Under the pieces are notes generated by a model. That model ran no database searches and was not told the DNA's origin. It was given only the letters and a program-made list of their open reading frames with translations. DNA of 64,000 nt from assembly GCA_965230265.1 (NCBI GenBank), contig OZ245999.1, positions 2,294,001 through 2,358,000 of the forward strand, given 5' to 3'. Source of the stretch: JAJFKX01 sp965230265. Lineage in GTDB: Bacteria; Pseudomonadota; Gammaproteobacteria; Xanthomonadales; Wenzhouxiangellaceae. The position numbers and the translations under genes are program-made. Below are positions 7,867-16,816 of this stretch, piece after piece. Numbering within the stretch: position 1 is the first letter of the stretch; every line of letters begins with the position of its first letter.

Positions 7867-9528
7867 TCAGACCGTACCCAATTGCACCATGGTGCTGGCA
7901 CCCTGCTCGTCATCGGTCGACATTCTGCAAATATATACCCCGTCACCAACCGGTTGGCCTTGATCATCCTTACCATCCCAAATAATGGATTGGCGGCCAC
8001 CTGACTGACAAGTATCATTAACCAGGGTCTTTACATAAAACGCGAACTGGTTCCAAAGACCGACAAATACCTTTTTAGTCTCTTTCGGTAAGTTGTAACT
8101 GATTTCCAACGAACCATCGCTTAAGCGTTTGCTGGTCAAATCAAAATCATTTTCAGGCATCTGTAAAGCCTGCTCTGGTTGCTGTGCTGCAAAGGCTTCT
8201 AATTTTTCCGCCATGGCCTCTTCCCCAGCAAAAGTATCCTTTTGAGCAAAGGCATCCTTTTTGGCAAAAGCATCTTTCTTATCCGCGAAGGCGGTTTTTT
8301 TGTCTAGCCTTTCGTCACTACGGGCCGGCGCGATGCGCTGATCTGATCTTGACACAGGTGGTGCCTCGGCAAATGCTGTTTTCTTAACCGGTTTTTTGCC
8401 AAATTTAAACTTGTAGACTTGCAGGCCACTGCAATACCCGCCATTTACCGGGTCACCCAGCAATCGATAACGGTTTATTCGCACACGCGGATCACTGTTC
8501 GGATCGGTATTGCTGTGGTCCTGACGAACCCAGGTTTTACCGCCGTCTTCGGTATAGCTGTTCATCAAACCATTAAAGTTATTGCCCCAGCCACCTACCC
8601 AGCCACGGTTTTCATCAATAAAGCCAATGCCTTCCAGGTCTTTGTTGATGATTTCACCTGAGCTGTCGGCGACATCATGACGTGTCCATGAGGCACCACC
8701 ATCGGTGGTTTTCAGTATCGCAGCGCTGACAAAGTTTTCCAGGCAGACAAACCCGATTTGCTCATTAAGAAACTGCACTTTCCAGCCCCACTCACCGCAG
8801 GCAAGACCTTCTGTATCGGCTGCGGTATTGGTCCAGCTTTGGCCACCATCAGTGGTACGCAACACCACCGGTTTTAATTGCGCATAGCGACTTAGCCGTG
8901 GTTTCGGATAACCGGGTCGTTTGGCATCACATTGATCGGTGATTTTTCCACCCACCACAAACCCGTTGTCTTCATCAAAAAAGTAAATATCAATCAGGTT
9001 GTCAGCATGCTCCTGCATATCAATCAGTTCCCAGCTTTCGCCGCCGTCGATCGTTTTGATAATGGCTGGGCCAGGCAGGCCGGGGTCATTGGTACCAGAG
9101 CCATACACCACTTTTTCATTGACGGCATAAAAACCACAGATACCCGCTGGTGAATCTTCTGGAAGATTTTGTACCGCCGACCAAGTTTCCCCTCCATCAG
9201 TGGTGCGATGCAGTAACGTCTTAACATATTGGCTTGGATACTTTAAGGTGGCATCGCCGATTCCCGTTACCGAACCAAACCAGCCATACTGGCGATTGGC
9301 CCACCCCATACAGCGCAAGTAAGGTTTGCTGGGCAAGTTCGGCGCAAGAAAAAACTTAGGCGTCCAGTTGGTACCACCATTTTCCGTTTTGCACACATAA
9401 CCACTGCTGTTAACCAGCCAGCCGGTCAACTCATCAAAAAACCAAATATCATCCGTTCTCGAACTCGCTACTGGAGAGTTTGGTAACACTTCCCAATAAA
9501 AATCCTTTGTGTTGTCAACATTTTTCAT
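7867..9528 (-). CDS. Ycf48/BNR-like beta-propeller protein with KDAFA repeats and FlgD-like C-terminus
   Basis: 553 residues. The first ~370 form repeated propeller blades with the Asp-box-like signature (TENGGTNW, TTDGGETW, TIDGGESW, TTDGGQSW, TTDGGASW, TEDGGKTW), as in Ycf48/photosynthesis assembly and sialidase-type folds. Residues ~380-445 are low-complexity, charged and repetitive (KKTAFAD, KKDAFA, KKDAFAQ, KDTFAG, KLEAFA). The end (SDGSLEISYNLP ... GDGVYICRM) resembles a FlgD/T9SS-like Ig domain. No signal peptide is visible. Ycf48 itself is a photosystem II assembly factor, so a scaffold or assembly role for another metalloprotein is conceivable, by analogy only. Hairpins flank the gene on both sides. 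Confidence 0.8.
   Translation of the reverse strand: MKNVDNTKDFYWEVLPNSPVASSRTDDIWFFDELTGWLVNSSGYVCKTENGGTNWTPKFFLAPNLPSKPYLRCMGWANRQYGWFGSVTGIGDATLKYPSQYVKTLLHRTTDGGETWSAVQNLPEDSPAGICGFYAVNEKVVYGSGTNDPGLPGPAIIKTIDGGESWELIDMQEHADNLIDIYFFDEDNGFVVGGKITDQCDAKRPGYPKPRLSRYAQLKPVVLRTTDGGQSWTNTAADTEGLACGEWGWKVQFLNEQIGFVCLENFVSAAILKTTDGGASWTRHDVADSSGEIINKDLEGIGFIDENRGWVGGWGNNFNGLMNSYTEDGGKTWVRQDHSNTDPNSDPRVRINRYRLLGDPVNGGYCSGLQVYKFKFGKKPVKKTAFAEAPPVSRSDQRIAPARSDERLDKKTAFADKKDAFAKKDAFAQKDTFAGEEAMAEKLEAFAAQQPEQALQMPENDFDLTSKRLSDGSLEISYNLPKETKKVFVGLWNQFAFYVKTLVNDTCQSGGRQSIIWDGKDDQGQPVGDGVYICRMSTDDEQGASTMVQLGTV
8215..8305 (-). repeat. In-frame tandem repeat encoding KDAFA units
   Basis: A short run of degenerate 15-24 bp units inside the propeller gene encodes successive K-x-(D/T)-A/T-F-A units. 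An outlying copy (KKTAFAE) lies at about 8370-8390. The repeats join the propeller to the C-terminal Ig-like domain. Confidence 0.6.
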
Positions 9529-9540
9529 TGTTTGCTCCCT

Positions 9541-9567
9541 AAAAATAGCCGCTGATTAAATCAGCGG
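9541..9567 (-). terminator. Terminator-like hairpin between oxidase and Ycf48-like genes
   Basis: Reading the minus strand, CCGCTGATT and AATCAGCGG form a perfect 9-bp inverted repeat, followed by CTATTTTTAG. It lies between the multicopper oxidase stop (9589) and the propeller start (9528), suggesting that the accessory series is split into more than one transcript or attenuated here. Confidence 0.65.
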
Positions 9568-9588
9568 TCCCTAAATGGTTGTTATAAA

Positions 9589-11415
9589 TTATCGTGTTAT
9601 TTCTACATCTTTCATCATGCCCTCGTCTTCGTGATTGAGGTTGTGACAGTGCAGTACAAACTTACCGTCAAAATCCTCATACCGTGAACGTACGACGATG
9701 GCATTGTCTTCGCCTTTATTGTCACTGCCCGAAATCAGCAGCGTGTCTTTCCAGTAATGAAACGGACGCCCATTGGGGTCCAAATCTGTCACTTGAAATG
9801 GGTTCACATGAATATGGAATGGATGACTGGCGGTAGACGATTGCTTATCGCCCACCCAGATTTTCCATAAAGTTGCCGTATCCAGTGTTAATTGTTCAGT
9901 CGCACCATTGGGATAAACTGAACCGTTAACCGTTTTCAGTGTTGGGCCTTCCGGATCGTCAGGGTTGGTTTCATTGGCAAACCAGATTTTCTGCTCCACA
10001 AACTGACCGTTTTCTGTTTTTAATTCACTGTCCGGAATAAACGGATAAGGACTATGAAATTGCGGCGCATTGACTGGCGGCAACCTCATGGGTTGGGAAC
10101 GCAGACTGGTGACCAAAACCTTGGCAATAATATTGTGTGGCTCGGCTATTCCAAGCAGACTTTGATCTGCATCCGTTTGCGCATCAACCAAATCAAAGGT
10201 ACACGGGTAGCGGCCAAGCGGGCATTGTGGCACTTTAATCAGCACATCACTGCGATAGCCGGGCTGCAATGTAATGTTTTGCTGATCAATGGCGCCATCC
10301 ATGGTAATGCCGTCGCGGGCATATTCACGCAAACTGACACTATCGCCATATTCATTCACCACAGCCAGGTTAACAGTGGCTGACACACCAGCATGGATAA
10401 AACGCCAGTGCTGAACTTCGCCCGCCTGTACAGAAATAGTGGGTAGACATTGACCATTGATAGAGTTGGTTCTATCACTGCCATCAGTGGCTTTGCCACA
10501 TAAAGGGTTACCATCGTTGTCTTCAATCTGCTGAACAATCATGATCTTGTCTTTATTGCCAAATATCTGATACTCACTGGCCAGCCAGTAATCGATATCA
10601 CCTTTGAGTATGAGCGCACCCGCCATGCCATTTTTAACCTGTGGTGCGGTGGAACCATGCAAATGAGCATGTAGCCAATGGGTACCTGGTGGATGAAAAT
10701 TGGGAATATCAAAACGGTATTGATAAGGGTTATTGGCATCATTGGCTGATGGTGAAATCTTCAAGAAAACATTGTCCTGCGGTGACCTGGGAGAAACATG
10801 GAAACCATGGGTATGCAAGTTGGTGCACTGCTCCACATCGTTGTTGCCACCATGGTTACTATGATCCCCGCAGTCATACGATCGGTTGGATGGGCCCAAG
10901 ACATTTTGAAAGCGGATATTGAGCTGAGGATTGGGCCGGTTCCTGCCTACCTGCATCACATAAGCTGGTCCCACAGGGCGAGGATCAGGGCCAGTGCGGG
11001 CATCAACATACGATTTAAGCGGGACTCTACTACCTGCAACGCATTTAATCGCTTCCACCGCAAACAAAGAGGTATTCAGATCACCACTGCTGGCAACGGT
11101 AGGTGGATCACGCAATTCCCCTGAGGTTACATTGCATTCGATCGCCGCAGCAGCATCGATGCTCTGCCGCATAAGCGCCTGGGTACTGCCGGCTGCAGCC
11201 TGATACGCATCCGCACTTAATGTGGTTTCTGGTGCAGTGATAATCTCGACCTGCGAAGCAGCTGACTGGACTGGTGCACTGACTGCCACCGCTGGCTCAA
11301 CTTCCGGCTGAACCTGTTCTTTTTTAGCGGGTGTACAGCTTGCCAATAGCAGAGCACCAGAAAGAGATAGCAGATGACGAGTGAGACGAAATTCGTTTAA
11401 TTTTCCTTTGATCAT
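9589..11415 (-). CDS. Multicopper oxidase, lipoprotein
   Basis: 608 residues from the ATG at 11415, preceded by AAAGGAAAC; the open frame extends to 11532 but without such a site. Residues 10-27 form a lipoprotein signal ending LLLASC, so the protein is probably anchored in the cell envelope. All four copper-binding regions are present: HTHGFH, HWLHAHLHG, HPFHIHVNPF and HCHNLNHEDEGMM, giving type 1 and type 2/3 copper ligands. The enzyme oxidises a substrate (phenolics, metal ions, or an electron donor protein) with reduction of O2 to water. The physiological donor is unknown; a secreted CxxCH protein is encoded in the same series. Confidence 0.92.
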   Translation of the reverse strand: MIKGKLNEFRLTRHLLSLSGALLLASCTPAKKEQVQPEVEPAVAVSAPVQSAASQVEIITAPETTLSADAYQAAAGSTQALMRQSIDAAAAIECNVTSGELRDPPTVASSGDLNTSLFAVEAIKCVAGSRVPLKSYVDARTGPDPRPVGPAYVMQVGRNRPNPQLNIRFQNVLGPSNRSYDCGDHSNHGGNNDVEQCTNLHTHGFHVSPRSPQDNVFLKISPSANDANNPYQYRFDIPNFHPPGTHWLHAHLHGSTAPQVKNGMAGALILKGDIDYWLASEYQIFGNKDKIMIVQQIEDNDGNPLCGKATDGSDRTNSINGQCLPTISVQAGEVQHWRFIHAGVSATVNLAVVNEYGDSVSLREYARDGITMDGAIDQQNITLQPGYRSDVLIKVPQCPLGRYPCTFDLVDAQTDADQSLLGIAEPHNIIAKVLVTSLRSQPMRLPPVNAPQFHSPYPFIPDSELKTENGQFVEQKIWFANETNPDDPEGPTLKTVNGSVYPNGATEQLTLDTATLWKIWVGDKQSSTASHPFHIHVNPFQVTDLDPNGRPFHYWKDTLLISGSDNKGEDNAIVVRSRYEDFDGKFVLHCHNLNHEDEGMMKDVEITR

Positions 11416-11486
11416 AACCGTTTCCTTTATGGTTGTTATGCCGATTAGCACGCAAAATGATTGCGGCACTCTTTGTTCAGATACTT

Positions 11487-12323
11487 TTATGCTGTTTTTG
11501 ACATTAATGTACTGGCATCGGGCACCTGCCAATCAGGGTTTCCGATATAGCCATACCAGGCCGCCTGCGGTGCATCATCGTGCAGCACCCGCTTGACCTT
11601 GATCCACAGTTGGTTGCCCCAGTCATAATGCCAATACAAAATCGGGTCATTCAAAAAGCCTTCCCGGGTGAATGCCCAGTCCATCAGGCGACGGTTAAGC
11701 AAACGGTGATCATCTGCCTTTATTTTCCCCTGTTGCAGCTGGCGCTCGAAGTAGTCGGTAACACTGACGTCGATAATTTCCTCAAACTTTGAACCCATAT
11801 CGAGTAATTCATCGCTACCCAGGTATTTCAGTGTGACATCCACCGATGAACCCGTTATATGAATCGGAAAAGTTCGGGTATCCAGTTTGTCGAACTTGCG
11901 CGGATCACGCACATAGCCCAGTGCGTATTGCCGACAATCTTCTTCGCTGGCATTGGGGATTTCACGTCGTCCGCGTTCATAAAAGAAATGCCACAAACCC
12001 CGTTGGCATTCAATCGGGCGATAGGCATCATAAATCAGTAACTCAGCACCGTAAGGCCTCAAATTTTGATTAACCTTAAGCAGTTTTTCTACAACGGTTT
12101 TACGCAGCCAACCCTCCTGACGGCTGCCTCTTATCGCCGTGTAGTAAGGGGAGTTGCTGCCATCGGTAATGGCATGATAAGAAATAAAAGCAATATCATA
12201 TTCAGCCAGATTAACCATCGGCTCATGAAATTTCGGGTTCTCACTGTCCAGTGGGATCTCATGATGCGAAACTCTAATCTTGTCTAAATCAACAATGGGT
12301 ATTTGATAATCTTGGTCAAACAT
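11487..12323 (-). CDS. VanX/DdpX-like D-Ala-D-Ala dipeptidase family protein (M15D), catalytic Glu apparently missing
   Basis: 278 residues. M15D signatures are LLIYDAYRPIECQ (YRP arginine), HITGSSVDVTL (Zn His and Asp), DMGSKFEE, and WHYDWGNQLW with the third Zn ligand His. In VanX the last motif reads ExWH; here the aligned positions are LYWH, so the catalytic base Glu seems to be Leu. The protein may bind a dipeptide-like ligand without cleaving it, or use another base. No signal peptide, so cytoplasmic. It is 30 bp downstream of the phosphoribosyltransferase-like gene. The cell-wall role of VanX need not apply. Confidence 0.75.
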   Translation of the reverse strand: MFDQDYQIPIVDLDKIRVSHHEIPLDSENPKFHEPMVNLAEYDIAFISYHAITDGSNSPYYTAIRGSRQEGWLRKTVVEKLLKVNQNLRPYGAELLIYDAYRPIECQRGLWHFFYERGRREIPNASEEDCRQYALGYVRDPRKFDKLDTRTFPIHITGSSVDVTLKYLGSDELLDMGSKFEEIIDVSVTDYFERQLQQGKIKADDHRLLNRRLMDWAFTREGFLNDPILYWHYDWGNQLWIKVKRVLHDDAPQAAWYGYIGNPDWQVPDASTLMSKTA

Positions 12324-12353
12324 ATTTTTTATTCGTTCTAATTTAAATGCGAT

Positions 12354-13241
12354 TCATAACGCTGCTTTAGCAGTCTGCTCTAGATAGGCTGTTTTTTCTG
12401 CAAAATAGTCACCATCAAAGCGCCGTTCTGCTTTTATCAAAGCCAGTAGATACGTTCTTTTCTCAACGCCCAATGCATCAACAAGTATTTTGAAATCATT
12501 CAACGCATGACTATAAAGACGTGAAATACACCTGGCCGTATGCTGTGTGTCATCGGCGCATATCAATTGCTGATACTCATGCATGGCTTGTAGCCTTGAG
12601 CTGTTGATCTGATGTTCTACTTCTGGGTGTTGGATACCCAACTCGATATCCACCTCGAATATATATAGCCACTCAATATGTGCAGGTTGCACCCGCTCGA
12701 ATGACTGTGTCATATGCTGTTGCTGAGTGCCGGTGACTTTTATGTCATTAATCACCAGTACCCCTTTACCTGCAAAGTCTTCACTGTGCTGATGAATGTC
12801 ATCCTTTAAGCGACTGCGCTCTTTAACCCTTTCTTCTACGGTGTTGTTGCTATATTCATAACGAAGTTTGAAATCGCGCTCATCACTGACACCAGACTCA
12901 ACGCTGGCATAGTGCAAGTCCCGCATAACCAATGAGTTTCCATCGGGCAGATTTGCTTTAAGCACCTCTGCCAATTTCCAGCACAACAAGTTCGCAGCCG
13001 CAGGTAAAGCCAGATAAGGAGGTGCTGTAATCACCCAGTCCTTACACTTGGGGTGTGCGGACATCGCCTTTTTGACCCGATCTGCCAAAGGGTCAATATA
13101 AGTATCTACAGCGCTGTTGACGCCCATTTTCATGGCTGGATAGTGGGCAAACAGTGCCTGATCAAAATCGACAGGCAGGCTGTCGATTCTTTTCAGGCAC
13201 TGAGTGGTCACTGATATGTCTGCCTTCCTGGCAACCATCAT
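12354..13241 (-). CDS. Phosphoribosyltransferase-like protein
   Basis: 295 residues. The best motif is GKGVLVINDIKVTGTQQ, matching the PRPP-binding loop of type I phosphoribosyltransferases (hydrophobic strand, two acidic or Asn/Asp positions, TGT). An earlier segment, KDWVITAPPYLALPAAANLL, fits the first strand and loop of that fold. The C-terminal ~70 residues are helical. Related proteins occur in bacterial operons with ATP-grasp genes, as here. Two adjacent ATGs (13241, 13238) are possible starts, neither with a clear ribosome site. Substrate unknown. Confidence 0.6.
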   Translation of the reverse strand: MMVARKADISVTTQCLKRIDSLPVDFDQALFAHYPAMKMGVNSAVDTYIDPLADRVKKAMSAHPKCKDWVITAPPYLALPAAANLLCWKLAEVLKANLPDGNSLVMRDLHYASVESGVSDERDFKLRYEYSNNTVEERVKERSRLKDDIHQHSEDFAGKGVLVINDIKVTGTQQQHMTQSFERVQPAHIEWLYIFEVDIELGIQHPEVEHQINSSRLQAMHEYQQLICADDTQHTARCISRLYSHALNDFKILVDALGVEKRTYLLALIKAERRFDGDYFAEKTAYLEQTAKAAL

Positions 13242-13277
13242 TATTACAACTATCGGCTTTGCAAATTCATCTGCAAG

Positions 13278-14903
13278 CTAGTTATTGAAGTTATTGGTTT
13301 CAACCATTTTGGCGTTATGCGCATCCACTTGCGATTGGGTCATCGCGGAAGCGGCAACGCTGTCCAGCTCTTTGCCTTTACCGCCGGCTGCTTGAGAAAG
13401 AAAGCTGAAATCTCGGCCTTTTTGCTGCGCAGCACCATGGCAACCCTGGCAACCGCCGATGGTGTATTTTGGCGCAGGTACCGGATTGCCTTCAGTAACA
13501 CCCACCGAAACATTTGCATAAGGGCCATTATCGGAATAACTACCATCTGTTGAACGATTGTTGGTCAGTAGGCCATTCACTGGTACACCGCCATTGACCA
13601 GGGTGCCGGTAAATAGCTGGATTCCGGGCTGACTGCTTTCGATAACGATATTGGCCAGATAGTAATCATTGGCTGTCTGATCATTGGTCAAAATGGCTTG
13701 CACACCCTTCAAACGGTAATTGGCCCATATGGAATTACTGTCCAGGCTCGCCACCAAACTCATCACATTATTGTTAACGTTATTGACTTCGCTGGTGATG
13801 GTTTTCGGTTGTACCACAGTAGTGAAGTCGGTCGAGATCGCACCCGCCATGGGTAAATCGTAGGTCGTCTGTGTATTGCTGCTACTTTGCAGCCCAGCCG
13901 CATTAACATCATAAGCACCGGTTGCCGTTGCGGTAACATCAGTCACCCCTGCATCATAGGCCAGTTGGTCATAAGTTGTCTTATAAGCCGGATCGGTAAT
14001 GTTGCCACTGCCATCACGAGTGGCCGCATCAATATGCTCAAAGGTGGAAAATATGAATTGCTGATAATTGGCGGTCTTTTGGATGATGTGAATACCAATC
14101 AAAGCGAACATTTCTGTCACCGGGTGTGGCACACCTTGGGAATTGGTCACATAATAAGTAGCCTGTGCCTGATGATAATTAGACGGGTTGCTATTTTTAA
14201 TATCTTGCACCCGGCGCCAAGCGCTTTTCACCTCCAGAACATTATTGGGAAACTGAAAAGAATCCGATGATGATGGTGCAGTCTTGTCCCACACATAATT
14301 GGTTTCCGTGGCATTGACTTTTGCCATAAACAACACCGGAAAATTAGGGTCATTTGAATTTTGATAATATAAAAAATTCTGACCAATCTGATTGGTTTCA
14401 TCCAGATTGACATATTGTTGCCCTTTCACCGTATATGCCACTTTATTGTCACTCGCATCCTCATAGTAAGTGTAATAAGTGGGCACTTGACCTATCGGTG
14501 ACGGTGGTTTTTGACTGGCGCTGGCGTAATAAGGAAAAGCCTCTGTACGATGGTATAAGCTCTCAAATACCAATGGGTTACTGAATGAACTGGCCTTGCC
14601 CGAATCAATAAAATTGGTGCTGGATGATCCGGTTCCCCGGCCGCTGCCACTTTGTAATGTTGCGGTGGTATTTTGCATCGAGGCGATAAACAAACGCCAT
14701 GCATAATTGGCCAATTGTGTTGGGTTGGCATTGGCCACCAGATCCGTCGGATAGGGATAGCCGTTCTGGGTTAATTCTGCACTGGTGATAGCACCTCCAG
14801 AGTCCTCGCCTGCAACATGTGCAGGTGACATGCCAGCCATTAGTGACAAAGTAAAAAAGCCAGCAACAATACCAATCCGTTTTTTTTGCTGATAAAAATC
14901 CAT
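13278..14903 (-). CDS. Secreted protein with C-terminal CxxCH haem-binding motif
   Basis: 541 residues with a clear start (AGGAGAGG before the ATG at 14903) and a signal peptide (KKRIGIVAGFFTLSLMAGM, cleaved near AHVAG). The long central part is rich in Asn, Ser, Thr and Tyr and has no domain I recognise. Near residues 490-500 there is GGCQGCHGAAQQKGRDFSF, a single c-type haem motif. The protein is therefore probably periplasmic or surface-exposed and redox-active, and may pass electrons to or from the oxidase encoded two genes downstream. The haem family cannot be named more closely. Confidence 0.7.
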   Translation of the reverse strand: MDFYQQKKRIGIVAGFFTLSLMAGMSPAHVAGEDSGGAITSAELTQNGYPYPTDLVANANPTQLANYAWRLFIASMQNTTATLQSGSGRGTGSSSTNFIDSGKASSFSNPLVFESLYHRTEAFPYYASASQKPPSPIGQVPTYYTYYEDASDNKVAYTVKGQQYVNLDETNQIGQNFLYYQNSNDPNFPVLFMAKVNATETNYVWDKTAPSSSDSFQFPNNVLEVKSAWRRVQDIKNSNPSNYHQAQATYYVTNSQGVPHPVTEMFALIGIHIIQKTANYQQFIFSTFEHIDAATRDGSGNITDPAYKTTYDQLAYDAGVTDVTATATGAYDVNAAGLQSSSNTQTTYDLPMAGAISTDFTTVVQPKTITSEVNNVNNNVMSLVASLDSNSIWANYRLKGVQAILTNDQTANDYYLANIVIESSQPGIQLFTGTLVNGGVPVNGLLTNNRSTDGSYSDNGPYANVSVGVTEGNPVPAPKYTIGGCQGCHGAAQQKGRDFSFLSQAAGGKGKELDSVAASAMTQSQVDAHNAKMVETNNFNN

Positions 14904-14998
14904 GGTCCTCTCCTAATTAAATTATTATTTACGTTATTTATGATTTTGACATCACACCACCAATGTCTTTTTCGATCACTAATTGATCATGGCACAGC

Positions 14999-15628
14999 TT
15001 ACCCTGTTGCTGTTTTATTCCATGCATGATCTGGTGGTAACTCACCGGCTGCCAGTGGCGCCTGATAAGTCACAGAAAAATTATCCTCCAACGCAGCAAC
15101 CCAAAGGCGCGTTGACATATTAACTTTATAAAGTTCAAACAAACGGTCATCTTCAGCAGTGTTTTCCTGATACACCCGACGATCGATTAACTCATAAAAA
15201 TCCTTGGATACAAAGTCTTCGCGCAATGCAACATGTGCGGTTTTTTCACCATCGCTAACCCACCATTCGAAAGTCATTTCACTGTTGCAACGACCTTTAC
15301 AATTGGCGTTTTCCATTACCGTGGCAGTACCTCTGTCGCGGCAACCGGTAACAAAGTTAAGCGCATCTAGCACCCCCGGACCTGGATGGCCACTGACCAG
15401 GCATAAATTATCCCGGCTCCATAAATACTCCTGTGACAATGATTTCGCTGCCATTTGCATGGCGCGATAGCCCACCGCTGTTCCCCACCATAGCGAGCCG
15501 GTATGTTTGGTCATCGAACCTTGGTAGTCCAGCTTGATCACTTTGTTGCCATCGGCAATTTGTACATCGACACCTTCGGTGGGTGTGTATTGCGAGATCG
15601 GAAACTGTGTCTTTGAAATCTGCATCAT
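14999..15628 (-). CDS. FmdE-like protein
   Basis: 209 residues; AAGGACAG precedes a doubled ATG at 15628/15625. HTGSLWWGTAVGYRAMQMA and DALNFVTGCRDRGTATV match the order of motifs in the FmdE family (HGHLCPG...GYR...DAIQ..TGC), found next to formylmethanofuran dehydrogenases and in other metal enzyme clusters. The Cys of HLCPG is not kept (SLWW). Two further Cys (CKGRC) follow. Cytoplasmic. It sits directly after hypE, so a role in metallocofactor handling of the hydrogenase-like protein is plausible. I infer family membership by eye only. Confidence 0.6.
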   Translation of the reverse strand: MMQISKTQFPISQYTPTEGVDVQIADGNKVIKLDYQGSMTKHTGSLWWGTAVGYRAMQMAAKSLSQEYLWSRDNLCLVSGHPGPGVLDALNFVTGCRDRGTATVMENANCKGRCNSEMTFEWWVSDGEKTAHVALREDFVSKDFYELIDRRVYQENTAEDDRLFELYKVNMSTRLWVAALEDNFSVTYQAPLAAGELPPDHAWNKTATG

Positions 15629-15718
15629 GATCTGTCCTTAATTAAGTTATTAATCTGTTTTCACAAGCTTATGTGTGTTGGTTATTCGTTGTTAAAGGCG
15701 GTTGAGCATCACCTGCGA

Positions 15719-16816
15719 TCAGCAAATTCTCGGCAACTGCTCACCGATGAGCATGTCAACAATGCGTTTGCCTCCAAAACCGGTCTGCATATGCACCCGA
15801 CCGGCAACCCCATCTGCCAGTATTTGCCCGATTGAAGCGGCTTCTTTGCCAAATTCATGCGCGCGCATGGCCTCCAGGGCTGCGTCTTGTTCTGCTTCTG
15901 GAACAATGACAACAATTTTCCCTTCGTTGGCCAGGTATAGAGGATCCAGACCGAGAATTTCACAAAAGCCTTTTACCTCTTTACGCAGCGGTGTGCGGCT
16001 TTCTTCAATCTCAATGGCCACCTTTGAAGACTGGGCAATTTCATTCAACACTGAAGCAATGCCACCACGGGTTGCGTCTCGTATAAACCGCGTCCCCGGC
16101 GCTGCTTCCAGGACGGCATGAATTAAACCCTGTAACGGTGCGCAATCACTTTCCACCGGACTGTTAAGATTCATGTCACCACGTGCGTTGAGTATGGCCG
16201 CACCATGATCACCCAAATAGCCATTGACCAGAATCACATCACCCGGTTGAGCCAGCTGCGCGCCTAACTGGTAATCCTTGTTAATCACTCCAACACCAGC
16301 TGTGTTGATAAAAATTTTGTCACAACTACCGCGTTCAACCACCTTGGTATCACCGGTCACAATCTGCACACCTGCACGCCGGGCAGTCTGGGCCATCGAC
16401 GCGACAATTTTTCTTAGTGTTTCTACCTGCATACCTTCTTCGATGATCATGCCGCAGGTTAAATACAATGGTGTTGCACCACCAACCGCCAGGTCATTCA
16501 CGGTTCCACAGATGGAAAGCTTGCCGATATCACCTCCCGGGAAAAATACCGGATCGATGACGTAGGAGTCGGTCGTTAATGCCAGGCGATCACCCTTTGC
16601 CGCCAGGTCAGTCAGCTGAAAACGTGCCTGATCCTCCAGGGTATTTAAGGCAGGGTTATCAAAGGCACTGATAAATACATCGTCAATCAAATCACGCATG
16701 GCCTTGCCGCCACCACCATGCGCGAGGGTAATCACCTGACTGATTAATTTACCGTGTCTGACACGAGTGCTTTTTGTGTCGTCGGTCTCAAGTACTGCTG
16801 CGGATACTTCACTCAT
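15719..16816 (-). CDS. hypE: Hydrogenase maturation protein HypE
   Basis: 365 residues, PurM/AIR synthase-like fold. The ATP-binding region is LAHGGGGKAMRDLIDDVF, with TDSYVIDPVFFPGGDIGKLSICGTVNDLAVGGA after it. The C-terminus ends PRIC, with the Cys that receives carbamoyl from HypF and is dehydrated to thiocyanate for the CN ligands of the Fe(CN)2CO group. Its start overlaps the hypD stop as ATGA. All features expected for activity are present, which argues that the cluster makes a real CN-bearing centre. Confidence 0.97.
   Translation of the reverse strand: MSEVSAAVLETDDTKSTRVRHGKLISQVITLAHGGGGKAMRDLIDDVFISAFDNPALNTLEDQARFQLTDLAAKGDRLALTTDSYVIDPVFFPGGDIGKLSICGTVNDLAVGGATPLYLTCGMIIEEGMQVETLRKIVASMAQTARRAGVQIVTGDTKVVERGSCDKIFINTAGVGVINKDYQLGAQLAQPGDVILVNGYLGDHGAAILNARGDMNLNSPVESDCAPLQGLIHAVLEAAPGTRFIRDATRGGIASVLNEIAQSSKVAIEIEESRTPLRKEVKGFCEILGLDPLYLANEGKIVVIVPEAEQDAALEAMRAHEFGKEAASIGQILADGVAGRVHMQTGFGGKRIVDMLIGEQLPRIC

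Noticed and set aside
9589..11532. Longer start of the multicopper oxidase at 11532
   Set aside because: The extra 39 residues lack family similarity and overlap the VanX-like gene; the ATG at 11415 has a good ribosome site and begins a lipoprotein signal.
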